A stretch of 43,189 nt of DNA, taken from the NCBI GenBank assembly GCA_035527515.1, contig DATLAJ010000091.1:1-43189 (forward strand), written 5' to 3'. Origin of the DNA: a bacterium (GTDB taxonomy: Bacteria > B130-G9). The position numbers were made by a program, and so were the translations under genes. Of the stretch, positions 32,635 to 41,000 are shown one piece after another; the first letter of the stretch is position 1; each line of letters starts with the position of its first letter. The notes beneath the pieces are model-generated. The model was given only the letters and a program-made list of their open reading frames with translations. It did not search any database and had not been told where the DNA came from.

Positions 32635-34038
32635 ATGCGTTACAAGGGCAGTTTCAAGGGGAAAGACGTAGTTGTATTCGGCCTCGGTTCGTCGGGGCGT
32701 GCCGCGGCTCAGGTACTCATTGGCCTCGGCGCCAGAGTATCCGTTGTGGACCAGGGTGAAAGCCCGGACTTGAGGGAACACGCGGAGTCGCTCCGTCAGA
32801 TCGGTGCGAGGTGTTACCTGGGTATGGCCCCAGCCGAGGTCATGCGGTCTGCAAAGATGGTCGTTGTGAGTCCTGGCGTGCCGACCGCAATCGAGCCGCT
32901 CGAACAGGCGCGCAAGGCCGGCGCCTCGGTCATAGGGGAGCTTGAGCTGTCGTTCATGCTTTCAGACGCCGACTTCCTCGCGATCACCGGCACAAAGGGG
33001 AAATCGACCACTACACGGCTGCTACATCGAATACTAGCCGTCGCTGGGTTCGATGTGGTCGCTGGCGGGAATCTACCTGACGAGCCGTTGTGCGGCAAGG
33101 TTATGAGGCTTCTTTCAGGGGCCGCAGTTGTGGCGGAGGTCAGCAGCTTTCAGCTCGAGACAATTGTTACCTTCAGGCCCCGTGTCGCCTGCATCACCAA
33201 CCTGGGCGTTGACCACCTCGACCGCTACTCGAGCCTCGAGGAGTATCACGCTGCAAAGCTCCGCATCTTCGAGAATCAGGAGGCCAGCGATGTTCTCGTG
33301 CTCAATGCCGGGGACGCACGGCTTGTGGAGCTAGCGCGTGGGGTCGCCCGTTCTGTTGTATGGTTCGGCATGGGTACCCCCGATAAGCTGGACGGTGTGT
33401 TCCTGACGTCGGAGGAGATCATCTGCGTCCGCGAGGGCAAGAGTTCTCCGGTCCTTAAGCGCAAGGACATCACGCTACCCGGGCTTCATAACCTTGAAAA
33501 CGTGATGGCGGCGGCAGCGATGGCTATCGCTAGGCGAGTCCCGGTGGATGCGATAAGGGAGGCACTGGACGGGTTCAAACTTGCGCCTCACACACTCGAG
33601 GTCTTCGCCATGTTTGAGGGGATAACCTTCGTAGATGACTCCCACGCGACGAACACCCTAGCGGTTACGAAGGCGCTCGAGGCGTTCGAGGGGCCGATTA
33701 TCCTGATTGCTGGCGGGCGAGATAAGGGCTGCGACTGGGCAGAGATTCTCGAGGCAGCTAGGGGCAAGATCAAGACAGTCATAGCGATTGGTGAGGCAAG
33801 CTCGAGGATCGCGGCAGCGCTTGGCAAGGACCTCCCAGTGCTGCTTAACGTGGGTGGTGTTGCAGACATCGTTGCTCAAGCTGCGTCGCTCGCCGCTAGT
33901 GGCGACGTTGTTCTGTTGTCGCCGGGGTGCAGCAGCTTCGACATGTTCAAGGACTTTCGCGATCGAGGGAACAGGTTCAAGAAGGCTGTTCTCGATTATC
34001 TCGAGGGGAGGGGTCATGGCGTTAGCCAGGTCAGATAG
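32635..34038 (+). CDS. murD: UDP-N-acetylmuramoylalanine-D-glutamate ligase
   Basis: MurD adds D-Glu to UDP-MurNAc-L-Ala. From the ATG at 32635 it has 467 residues. The frame is open back to a TTG at 32605 inside mraY, but the Rossmann motif VVVFGLGSSGRAAA fits the later start. Walker A is GTKGKST (119-125); NLGVDHLDRY (189-198) and SPGCSSFDMFKDF near the C-terminus are typical. The usual HRxE...NDSKATN block reads HTLE (319-322) and DDSHATN (334-340), so an Arg and a Lys conserved in MurD are replaced. The Lys lies in the D-Glu site region of the E. coli enzyme. The fold and operon position support MurD despite this. It overlaps ftsW by 23 bp. Confidence 0.92.
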   Translation: MRYKGSFKGKDVVVFGLGSSGRAAAQVLIGLGARVSVVDQGESPDLREHAESLRQIGARCYLGMAPAEVMRSAKMVVVSPGVPTAIEPLEQARKAGASVIGELELSFMLSDADFLAITGTKGKSTTTRLLHRILAVAGFDVVAGGNLPDEPLCGKVMRLLSGAAVVAEVSSFQLETIVTFRPRVACITNLGVDHLDRYSSLEEYHAAKLRIFENQEASDVLVLNAGDARLVELARGVARSVVWFGMGTPDKLDGVFLTSEEIICVREGKSSPVLKRKDITLPGLHNLENVMAAAAMAIARRVPVDAIREALDGFKLAPHTLEVFAMFEGITFVDDSHATNTLAVTKALEAFEGPIILIAGGRDKGCDWAEILEAARGKIKTVIAIGEASSRIAAALGKDLPVLLNVGGVADIVAQAASLAASGDVVLLSPGCSSFDMFKDFRDRGNRFKKAVLDYLEGRGHGVSQVR

Positions 34039-35152
34039 CATCTCCCGTCGATTGATGGGTCTGGACGGGGTCATCTTGTTGCTTGTTGGCATCCTGCTAG
34101 CGGTGGGAATCATAACCGTCTTCAGCGCAACGATGCTTCGTTCTGCGAATGACTACGGCACCCCTTACTACTATATTGTAAGACACGGCATATCAGTCGT
34201 GTTTGCGCTGTTGATTGGACTTGCGGCGGCGACCGTGCGGCTAGAGACCCTGCCGAGGTTGAGCTGGCCACTTATACTTCTGACAATCGTGCTGCTTGCG
34301 CTCGTCAAGGTTCCGGGCGTGGGCGTGACCCACAGGGGTGCAACAAGATGGCTCGACCTTTACTACTTCACGTTCCAGCCGAGCGAGCTGGCCAAGTTCA
34401 CGCTTCCCCTGTTCCTTGCATCAATGATATGTGCCCAACAAAACAAGCGGCATGGTTCAGCAAGGGTCCTCACGATAACGCTGCCTGTCGTATTCCTCGT
34501 TCTTTTCCTCGTTGCTATTGAGCCTGATTACAGCACCACTGGCCTATTGGCGCTGGTCTGCGGCTCGATCTATTTCGTGGCCCAAAAGCGACTCAGACAT
34601 ATCGGAGCGCTCGCCGCTTTGGCGCTGTCAGCTGCCGCGTGTGCATATTATTACTCACATCACTTCAAGGACAGAGTGGATGGTTTTGCGTTCTATCTGT
34701 TGGACCCCACAAACATCTCCTGGCATCTCAAGCAAGCCTTCACCGCTATGGGCTCGGGTGGGCTGTTTGGTATGGGCCTTGGTAAGGGCATGCAAAAGCA
34801 TCTCTTGCTTGCCGAGAGCTTCAATGACTTCGCCTTCGCGTCGCTCGCGGAGGACGGTGGGTTCGTGGCAGCAGTCATAGTTATAGCCCTCTTTCTCACG
34901 CTTACTAGCAGAGCCTTGATGCTCAGCATGTCGCTGGACATCCACTTCGCAAGGCTTCTGGGCTTCGGCCTTGCGACAAGCCTCGGGCTTCAGAGCTTCA
35001 TGAACATCGCCGTTGTTCTGGGGCTTATGCCCACGACTGGTATCAGCTTGCCCTTCGTAAGTTACGGTGGGAGCGGGTTGCTAGCAAACATGATAACGGT
35101 GGGCCTCTTGCTGTCGGTCATCAGAAGTCGCGCAGAAGGAAAGCGAAAATGA
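34016..35152 (+). CDS. ftsW: SEDS-family septal glycosyltransferase FtsW
   Basis: FtsW polymerises lipid II at the septum together with FtsI. The 378-residue protein starts at the ATG at 34016, which follows GGGGAGGGG; the open frame begins upstream inside murD but that part is not FtsW-like. About ten membrane helices are visible. SEDS motifs are GATRWLDLYYFTFQPSELAKF (~108-128), ATMGSGGLFGMGLGKGMQK-like FTAMGSGGLFGMG and FAFASLAEDGGF. The C-terminal loop TGISLPFVSYGGSGLLANM follows. Its stop overlaps the murC start (ATGA), which leaves no room for murG, usually found between these two genes. Confidence 0.95.
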   Translation: MALARSDSISRRLMGLDGVILLLVGILLAVGIITVFSATMLRSANDYGTPYYYIVRHGISVVFALLIGLAAATVRLETLPRLSWPLILLTIVLLALVKVPGVGVTHRGATRWLDLYYFTFQPSELAKFTLPLFLASMICAQQNKRHGSARVLTITLPVVFLVLFLVAIEPDYSTTGLLALVCGSIYFVAQKRLRHIGALAALALSAAACAYYYSHHFKDRVDGFAFYLLDPTNISWHLKQAFTAMGSGGLFGMGLGKGMQKHLLLAESFNDFAFASLAEDGGFVAAVIVIALFLTLTSRALMLSMSLDIHFARLLGFGLATSLGLQSFMNIAVVLGLMPTTGISLPFVSYGGSGLLANMITVGLLLSVIRSRAEGKRK

Positions 35153-36555
35153 TGTTCGCAGGGATCAAGAAAATCCATTTTGTCGGAATTGGCGGCAGCG
35201 GAATGAGCAGCATTGCCGAAGTGTTGCTCAGGCTTAACTACGAGGTCTCTGGCTCCGATATCGAGGATAGCGACCTGCTCCACCGGCTCTCGAACCACGG
35301 CGCGAGGATATCCATACCCCACGCAGCGGCCAATGTCGCTGGCTCCGATCTGGTTGTCTTCTCAAATGCGATCGCGAGAGATAATCCTGAGCTCGTTGCG
35401 GCAAGAAAGGCCAGCATCCCCATCATACCGCGAGCGGAGATGCTTGCCGGGCTGATGCGGATGAACAAGTGCGGCATCGCGGTGGCCGGGACCCACGGCA
35501 AGACATCGACTGCGAGCATGATCGCCGAGGTCCTTAAAACGGCTAATCTTGACCCGACAGTCGTGATCGGTGGCATCGTCAGCGACGTGGGCAGCGGTGG
35601 CCGGCTGGGCGCTGGGGACGTCCTGGTAGCCGAGGTGTGCGAATCTGACGGCACAATACTCAAGGTCTCCCCGACGATTGGCGTCATAACCTCGCTTGAG
35701 CGAGAACACATGAACCACTACGCAAGCGAGGAGGAGCTCTTCAGCACCTTCGTGGCATTCGCCAACGAGGTCCCGTTCTATGGGACGATTATCGTGTGCC
35801 TCGATCAGCCGAACCTCAAGGCGCTCATCCCAAGGATCAAACGCCGGCTGGTTACCTATGGTCTTAGTGCCGAGGCCGACCTCATGGCCCAGGATATGGC
35901 CTTCGAGAGCTTCGTGAGTCGTTTTGATGTTTACAGGCGGTCTGGCGGAGGGCGTCAGCGGTTGGGCCGCATCGAGATTCCAACGCCCGGGATGCTTAGC
36001 ATCTATAACGCCCTGGCTGCAACTGCTGTTGGGCTGGAGCTCGGTATCGATTTCGACGTCATCAGAAAGTCGCTTGCGAAGTTCGTCCGCCCCAAGAGGC
36101 GCTTCGAGCTCAAGGGCATGGTGCATGACATAATGGTGATCGTTGACTATGGGCACCACCCAACTGAGATAAGGGAGACGCTCAAGGCGGCAAAATTAGG
36201 CTGGCAAAGAAGGCTCCTGGTCGCTTTCCAACCGCATCGCTTCACAAGAACACAGGACCTTCTTAAACGATTCTTCACCGCGTTTGGGGATGCCGACTTC
36301 CTGATTATCACCTCGATCTATCCGGCGGGAGAGAAGCCAATTAAGGGGGTCAGCGCGCGGCTCATTCTTGAGGGCGTGAGGCGAGCGGGGCACAGCTCGG
36401 CGCATTTTGTCAAGGAGATGACCCAAGCGGCCCAGCGCCTCGTGAACGAGGCGCGGCCGGGGGACATGATCATCATCTTGGGGGCAGGGGACATCTACAA
36501 GATAGGCGAGGTCGTTCTTAGTGGACTTCAGCAGAGATTTGGGGGGGAGGGCTGA
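35149..36555 (+). CDS. murC: UDP-N-acetylmuramate-L-alanine ligase
   Basis: MurC adds L-Ala to UDP-MurNAc, the first step of stem-peptide assembly. 468 residues, with an N-terminal Rossmann motif HFVGIGGSGMSSIAEVL (10-26) and Walker A GTHGKTST (114-121). EVCESDGT replaces the common EADESDGS, and HMNHY follows as the metal/ATP loop. The C-terminal domain has VDYGHHPTEIRETL and QPHRFTRTQDL, both diagnostic of MurC. Two ATG codons (35149 and 35152) are adjacent; the first overlaps the ftsW stop. The last base is shared with the murB ATG. Confidence 0.95.
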   Translation: MMFAGIKKIHFVGIGGSGMSSIAEVLLRLNYEVSGSDIEDSDLLHRLSNHGARISIPHAAANVAGSDLVVFSNAIARDNPELVAARKASIPIIPRAEMLAGLMRMNKCGIAVAGTHGKTSTASMIAEVLKTANLDPTVVIGGIVSDVGSGGRLGAGDVLVAEVCESDGTILKVSPTIGVITSLEREHMNHYASEEELFSTFVAFANEVPFYGTIIVCLDQPNLKALIPRIKRRLVTYGLSAEADLMAQDMAFESFVSRFDVYRRSGGGRQRLGRIEIPTPGMLSIYNALAATAVGLELGIDFDVIRKSLAKFVRPKRRFELKGMVHDIMVIVDYGHHPTEIRETLKAAKLGWQRRLLVAFQPHRFTRTQDLLKRFFTAFGDADFLIITSIYPAGEKPIKGVSARLILEGVRRAGHSSAHFVKEMTQAAQRLVNEARPGDMIIILGAGDIYKIGEVVLSGLQQRFGGEG

Positions 36556-37502
36556 TGGCGCAGGCAAGCATCGGGGCAGCAGGTTGGAGAGAGAATCTGT
36601 CCGGGCTATGCACCCAGGTGGGGTGCCATCCCATCTGGGATGAGCCACTGAGCATGCACACGTCCTTCGGGGTTGGCGGGCCGGCCGATGGATTTGTCGA
36701 GCCTGCAACGGTTGAGCAGTTGGCGGCGCTCGGCGAGTTCTGTGGGGCCTACTCGGTGCCGCTTTTCATACTTGGCAACGGGACAAACGTGATTGTAAAC
36801 GACAGGGGCTTCCGAGGGGTCGTAGTGACGCTGAAGAGGCTTGAACACGAGGCCAACGCGACGACCGATGGAGAGTTTATCCGCGCCGGCAGACCCCTCG
36901 CCGCCCTTGTTAGCTCTACTGTCAAAAAAGGCCTTTCGGGCCTAGAGCCCTTGACGGACATCCCAGGCACTGTGGGAGGCGCTGTGTTTCTGAACGCGGG
37001 GGCGTTCGGGCGTTCGGTCTGGGACTGCCTCGAGAGGGTCTGGCTCATGTTCGGGGATGGCGGCATTGAGGCTTTCCAAAGCTCCGACTTCCAGTCGTCC
37101 TATCGCGATTCAGGCATCATCCCGGGCGAGATAGTGCTTGGAGCGACGTTTCGACTGCAGGAGTGCGATCCCAACGAGGCAGCCGAGGCGGTTCGGGGTT
37201 ACTCACAGCGCCGGGCTGAATCGCAACCGCTCTCTCACAAGAGCGCCGGATGCGTATTCAAGAATCCCGCCGGCCTTAGCGCCGGAGAGCTCATCGAAAA
37301 GGCAGGGCTGAAGGGGCGTAGCGTTGGCTCGGCAAGGATATCGAATAAGCACGGCAATTTCATCCTTAATGAAGGTAGAGGGTTGGCGGCGGACATCCTG
37401 TCGTTGATTAGGCTTGTCAGGGATGAGGTCAAGAGATCGACCGGGGTGGTGCTCACAACCGAGGTGCAGGTCCTTGGCGAATATGGGTTGATGGAGGTTT
37501 GA
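36555..37502 (+). CDS. murB: UDP-N-acetylenolpyruvoylglucosamine reductase
   Basis: MurB reduces UDP-GlcNAc-enolpyruvate to UDP-MurNAc with FAD and NADPH. 315 residues. FAD-binding motifs are FILGNGTNVIV (71-81) and DIPGTVGGAVFLNAGAFG (135-152). The catalytic block SAGCVFKNP (230-238) carries Cys233 where E. coli has the proton-donating Ser; Cys at this place is, as far as I recall, seen in some other MurB proteins. The conserved acidic residue is Glu303 in TTEVQVLG. SSYRDS (181-186) without the extra Tyr-loop insert marks the shorter type II enzyme. ddl, often between murB and ftsQ, is absent. Confidence 0.95.
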   Translation: MAQASIGAAGWRENLSGLCTQVGCHPIWDEPLSMHTSFGVGGPADGFVEPATVEQLAALGEFCGAYSVPLFILGNGTNVIVNDRGFRGVVVTLKRLEHEANATTDGEFIRAGRPLAALVSSTVKKGLSGLEPLTDIPGTVGGAVFLNAGAFGRSVWDCLERVWLMFGDGGIEAFQSSDFQSSYRDSGIIPGEIVLGATFRLQECDPNEAAEAVRGYSQRRAESQPLSHKSAGCVFKNPAGLSAGELIEKAGLKGRSVGSARISNKHGNFILNEGRGLAADILSLIRLVRDEVKRSTGVVLTTEVQVLGEYGLMEV

Positions 37503-37546
37503 GGCTGTGTCTATTGGGGTCAGAAACGAACTCGTAGAAGGCGGAA

Positions 37547-37622
37547 GGATGAAGGATGAAGGATGAAGGCGAACTGACAACTGACAACGGGCAACCGATG
37601 ACTGGCGACTGCCAACTCGCAA
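37547..37622. repeat. Heptamer short tandem repeats upstream of ftsQ
   Basis: GGATGAA is repeated exactly three times (37547-37567). After GGCGAA come seven 7-bp units in register (37574-37622): CTGACAA twice, then CGGGCAA, CCGATGA, CTGGCGA, CTGCCAA and CTCGCAA. The last unit runs into the ftsQ ribosome-binding site AAGGTGAT. Heptameric short tandem repeats of this kind are known from cyanobacteria and other bacteria. They fill most of the 129-bp murB-ftsQ gap, the longest gap between mraZ and ftsZ. Confidence 0.75.
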
Positions 37623-37631
37623 GGTGATTAG

Positions 37632-38477
37632 ATGAGAATCAAGCGGATAGAAGCCGCGCGGCAACGAATCGATTTCTGCTATAGACCGCCCTTGCCCAGG
37701 CCGCCCGTGAAGAAGCGACACAGCCGCACCTGGCCAAAGGGTATAGCGAGCTTGGTTACCGTTGGGGCCGTTGGAGGAGCGCTTGTGGGGCTGATGCTCT
37801 TTGCACCGACAAGGGCTGTCCTGGGGAAACTCTTTGACTCTTTATTCTCCGTTCGCCAGATACTGATCGAGGCGCCGGGCGACATCGACACCACCCAGGC
37901 GGCGTCCAGCTGCTTGGGCAACATTGGGCGATCGCTTCTCGACGTTTCGGTCGGGGACATGAGAAGCGAGTTTGCGAGTATGCCATCGGTGAAGAGCGCA
38001 ACGGTGAAGAAGCTGTATCCCTCGACCCTTGTAGTGAACGTTCAAGGCCGGAGGGCGAGGTTTGTGACGGAGCTTAAGGGCAGAGGTTGGGGCCTTTCTG
38101 ACGACGGCGTCCTTGTGCCTTTGCCAAGTGAGCTAGCGGCGGCCGGACTTCCCTCTTTGCAGGGGCTCACGTTCAGCAACGTTGGTCTTGGTGGCAAGGT
38201 GCAGGAGGAGTTTCTCCCAGACCTGGTCTCGCTGTGCGATTCGCTCTTAGCTTTGGGCTATCTAGGCCCTCATTCGCGGGTGGAGGTCGTTGACCAGATT
38301 GAGGTTCGTGTGTGGCCCCACGCAGGTGGTACGGCGCTCGTTTTCTCGCTGGATGCATTCAATGGACAGATACATAAGTATGTTATGGCAAAAGACTACG
38401 TCGCTCGTCAAAAGGGAGAATTCCGGTCAGTGGACCTCAGATTCAGGGGCCAGATCATCCTAAGAAAAAAGACCTGA
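37632..38477 (+). CDS. ftsQ: Cell-division protein FtsQ/DivIB
   Basis: 281 residues: a basic cytoplasmic tail, one membrane helix (~37-58) and an extracytoplasmic part. That part begins with a POTRA domain (~70-140, RQILIEAPGDIDTTQ ... SVKSATVKKLYPSTLVVNVQGRRA) followed by the FtsQ-type beta domain (DDGVLVPLPSE, RVEVVDQIEVRVWPHAGGTALVF). FtsQ scaffolds FtsL and FtsB in the divisome. The ATG is preceded by AAGGTGAT, the first bases of which end the heptamer array. A start this close to a variable-number repeat could make its translation sensitive to repeat changes. ftsA follows after 16 bp. Confidence 0.92.
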   Translation: MRIKRIEAARQRIDFCYRPPLPRPPVKKRHSRTWPKGIASLVTVGAVGGALVGLMLFAPTRAVLGKLFDSLFSVRQILIEAPGDIDTTQAASSCLGNIGRSLLDVSVGDMRSEFASMPSVKSATVKKLYPSTLVVNVQGRRARFVTELKGRGWGLSDDGVLVPLPSELAAAGLPSLQGLTFSNVGLGGKVQEEFLPDLVSLCDSLLALGYLGPHSRVEVVDQIEVRVWPHAGGTALVFSLDAFNGQIHKYVMAKDYVARQKGEFRSVDLRFRGQIILRKKT

Positions 38478-38493
38478 GAGGATTGGAGGGAGA

Positions 38494-39786
38494 ATGTTCG
38501 GTCGAACGCCGCGGATTGTCTCGGCCCTAGATGTAGGTTCAGAAACAACACGGGCTGCTATCGCCCAGATAGTAGAGGAGGATTTGGAGCTGGGGGATGA
38601 TGAGGTGAGCACTGCGCCGCTGAAGATCATCGGCGTGGGCGAGGTGAGAACCAGGGGTGTCGAGCGGGGAGAGTTCGTTGACATCAGCAAGGTCGCAGAC
38701 TCGATCAGGACAGCCACCGAGCAGGCCTCGGTGATGGCATCGACCGGGGTCAAAGATGTTGTCGTATCCTTGAACGGTCGGCACACACGCTCGGTCGATA
38801 GCGTGGGAACTATATCGCTCAGTGGGTCTTCCTCGTCCAAGGACACCTGCGCCATGCGAGCAATCGTCGAGAGCGATCTTCGCCACGCGCTTGAAGACGC
38901 GAAGTCCGTTACGGTTCACTCTGATGAGAGAATGCTGCATACGATTCTCCAGGATTTCGCGGTCGATAGCCGCAAGTTCATCAAGAACCCAGTCGGCAAG
39001 ACAGGACAAAGGCTCGATGCGCACGTGAAGGTGATTCTGGCGTCCCAGAGCGCCCTGAACGATCTGGAGTGTGCCCTCGGGGAGGCGCATCTTTCGGCTA
39101 GGCTTGTTATGTTGGAGTCCCTGGCTTCCGCTAGAGCGTGCCTCACACCTGACCAGATGGAAGATGGTGTCCTGCTGATAGATATTGGGAAGGGCACAAC
39201 GGATGCAATCATCTATTTCGGTGGGTCTCCACGATACGTCAGCTGTGTGGCTATGGCCGGTGGATTCGTCACCAGGGATGTGGCGCACTGCCTCGGTTGC
39301 GACATGCGCAGTGCGGAAGAGGTCAAGCTCAGCACCGGCCGCGCTTCAAAGATGCCTCGCCCGACAGAGGGGCGCCTCGAGTCATTGGTCTCGGAGGTCG
39401 AGGAGACCACGGCCGACCCGAAGGTTGTCAGGGCAATGTCGTCCAGAAATGCTGAGATACTCCTCACGCTCAGAAACGACATTAGGCGGACGGACGCAGA
39501 GCAGTTCATCAAGCGCGGCGTGGTTCTGACCGGCCGCGCCTCGCAAGACTCGGGCCTTTGTGGGCTGGCGTCGTACATATTCGGCATGCAGGCGCAGACA
39601 GGCAAGTGCGCCGATACCAGGTCTTTCGACGGGGCTCTGGACGACCCAGGCTTTGCGAGCGTGATGGGGCTTTTGTCGTTCGGCTATGAGCGGGCGGCCG
39701 GTGTTAGCAGCTTTGCGGGGCAAGAACGCTCGTTCCTCAGTCGGGCGTGGAACGCTTTGACCTGTAAGAACATATTTTTGACTTAA
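38494..39786 (+). CDS. ftsA: Cell-division protein FtsA
   Basis: FtsA is an actin-like ATPase that ties FtsZ filaments to the membrane. 430 residues with phosphate-1 motif ALDVGSETTRAAIAQ (11-25), a 1C-domain stretch with VVVSLNGRHTRSV, phosphate-2 LLIDIGKGTTDAIIY (~226-240) and an adenosine motif around GVVLTGRASQDSGL (~345-358). The end, SFLSRAWNALTCKNIFLT, has the basic-amphipathic character expected of the membrane-targeting helix. The ATG is preceded by TTGGAGGGAGA. ftsZ starts 17 bp downstream, the usual ftsA-ftsZ order. Confidence 0.94.
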   Translation: MFGRTPRIVSALDVGSETTRAAIAQIVEEDLELGDDEVSTAPLKIIGVGEVRTRGVERGEFVDISKVADSIRTATEQASVMASTGVKDVVVSLNGRHTRSVDSVGTISLSGSSSSKDTCAMRAIVESDLRHALEDAKSVTVHSDERMLHTILQDFAVDSRKFIKNPVGKTGQRLDAHVKVILASQSALNDLECALGEAHLSARLVMLESLASARACLTPDQMEDGVLLIDIGKGTTDAIIYFGGSPRYVSCVAMAGGFVTRDVAHCLGCDMRSAEEVKLSTGRASKMPRPTEGRLESLVSEVEETTADPKVVRAMSSRNAEILLTLRNDIRRTDAEQFIKRGVVLTGRASQDSGLCGLASYIFGMQAQTGKCADTRSFDGALDDPGFASVMGLLSFGYERAAGVSSFAGQERSFLSRAWNALTCKNIFLT

Positions 39787-39803
39787 TTTGGAGGTAAGGA
39801 AGA

Positions 39804-40982
39804 ATGGGAAGCATAGTAGAGATTGTTCCGCCAGGGGTCTCATTTCCTATTAGGACACTACCGTTGTCGGTCAGGCAGGAATGTCCGTTTGTGTGGTTTG
39901 CCAGTGATGAATGTGATGCTCCGCAGACGAAGGTCCTCGTCGCGGGTGTCGGCGGCGACGGCTGTAACACAGTGGAGCAGATGCAAAGCATGGCTCCCTC
40001 ATCGCTCGATTTCATCGCTATCGATACTGACTACATGTCTCTTGAGCGGCTCACGATCGAGTGGAAACTCCTGCTTGGTAAGCACACAGCTAGGAGCATA
40101 GGCAGCGGAGGCAATGCTGACCTCGGCAGAGCCGCCGCGGAGGAGGCATCTGAAGAATGGGCCGACAAAATCGCCAACTATGGGATGGTGATCATCGTGG
40201 CAGGCATGGGAGGCGGCACTGGGTCCGGGGCGGCAGCTTATCTTGCGAAGATGGCGAGAGATATGGGCGTGCTAACGGTCGCGGTTGTCTCCTCACCATT
40301 CGAGTATGAGGGCCGTCAGAAGGCCGATAGCGCCAGCGAGGGAATAGCAAAGCTCCGCTCCTCTGCTGACAGCATCATCGTCATTCCCAACGACAGACTG
40401 TTCTCGCTGAGCGACCGGCTGACCTACTACGAGGCGCTCAAGCTGCGTGATGACCAGCTGGTGCGCATCATAGGAAGTGTGACGGACCTCGTCCTGCGTC
40501 CTGCGAGAATGTCGATAGATTTTGGCTCTATAAGGGCGGTAATCGAGGATGGCGGGATGATGGTGGTTGCACAGGCGTCTGCGTCCGGCGAGGGCGTGGT
40601 TGATGAACTGCTCGAACAGCTGCTCCACAAAAACCTCATCGATCACCCGCCCATGGATGCAGCCCAGGCGGTGCTTCTTGTTACAACGCTCGGCTACAAG
40701 GTTACCGCTTCCGAGGACACTGAGCTCAAGTCGAGGATATCGCGCGTTGTCAGTCCTATGGCCAAGGTCTTCTGCGGCACAAGGCTTGAAAAGGGAGCTG
40801 GCGATAGTGTTACTGTAACGCTGATAGCGACCCACTTCGATGAATTGCCAGAGCCCCAGGCAGAGGTGATAGAGCTCGAGAGGGTGTTCACGATCGAGCA
40901 GATTAACAGCGCGGGACCCTCCCACAGGATATACACACCGTCCTACTTGCGGCTGAAGGCGCCGTCCGAGAGCAATGGTTAG
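39804..40982 (+). CDS. ftsZ: Cell-division GTPase FtsZ, divergent
   Basis: FtsZ polymerises into the division ring. 392 residues with a ~40-residue N-terminal extension, then VLVAGVGGDGCNTVEQM (G-box 1), SIGSGGNADLGRAAAEEA and the tubulin signature GMGGGTGSG (134-142). IPNDRLF follows. The synergy (T7) loop, NVDFADV in E. coli, reads SIDFGSI at 237-243. The first Asp is kept (Asp239) but the second, Asp212 of E. coli, is Ser242, and the Asn is Ser237. These residues drive GTP hydrolysis in the next subunit. The C-terminal IYTPSYLRLKA is a recognisable form of the FtsA/ZipA-binding tail. The ATG follows GGAGGTAAGG. Another FtsZ elsewhere in the genome cannot be excluded. Confidence 0.95.
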   Translation: MGSIVEIVPPGVSFPIRTLPLSVRQECPFVWFASDECDAPQTKVLVAGVGGDGCNTVEQMQSMAPSSLDFIAIDTDYMSLERLTIEWKLLLGKHTARSIGSGGNADLGRAAAEEASEEWADKIANYGMVIIVAGMGGGTGSGAAAYLAKMARDMGVLTVAVVSSPFEYEGRQKADSASEGIAKLRSSADSIIVIPNDRLFSLSDRLTYYEALKLRDDQLVRIIGSVTDLVLRPARMSIDFGSIRAVIEDGGMMVVAQASASGEGVVDELLEQLLHKNLIDHPPMDAAQAVLLVTTLGYKVTASEDTELKSRISRVVSPMAKVFCGTRLEKGAGDSVTVTLIATHFDELPEPQAEVIELERVFTIEQINSAGPSHRIYTPSYLRLKAPSESNG

Positions 40983-41000
40983 AGTTCGATGAGGTTTTCT

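Noticed and set aside
37547-37622. Heptamer arrays considered as a CRISPR-like array
   Set aside because: The units are 7 bp with no spacers and no cas genes nearby; they are short tandem repeats.
37203-37721. Minus-strand frame of 172 codons over the murB end and repeats
   Set aside because: Its middle is the translated heptamer array and the rest is antisense to murB and ftsQ.
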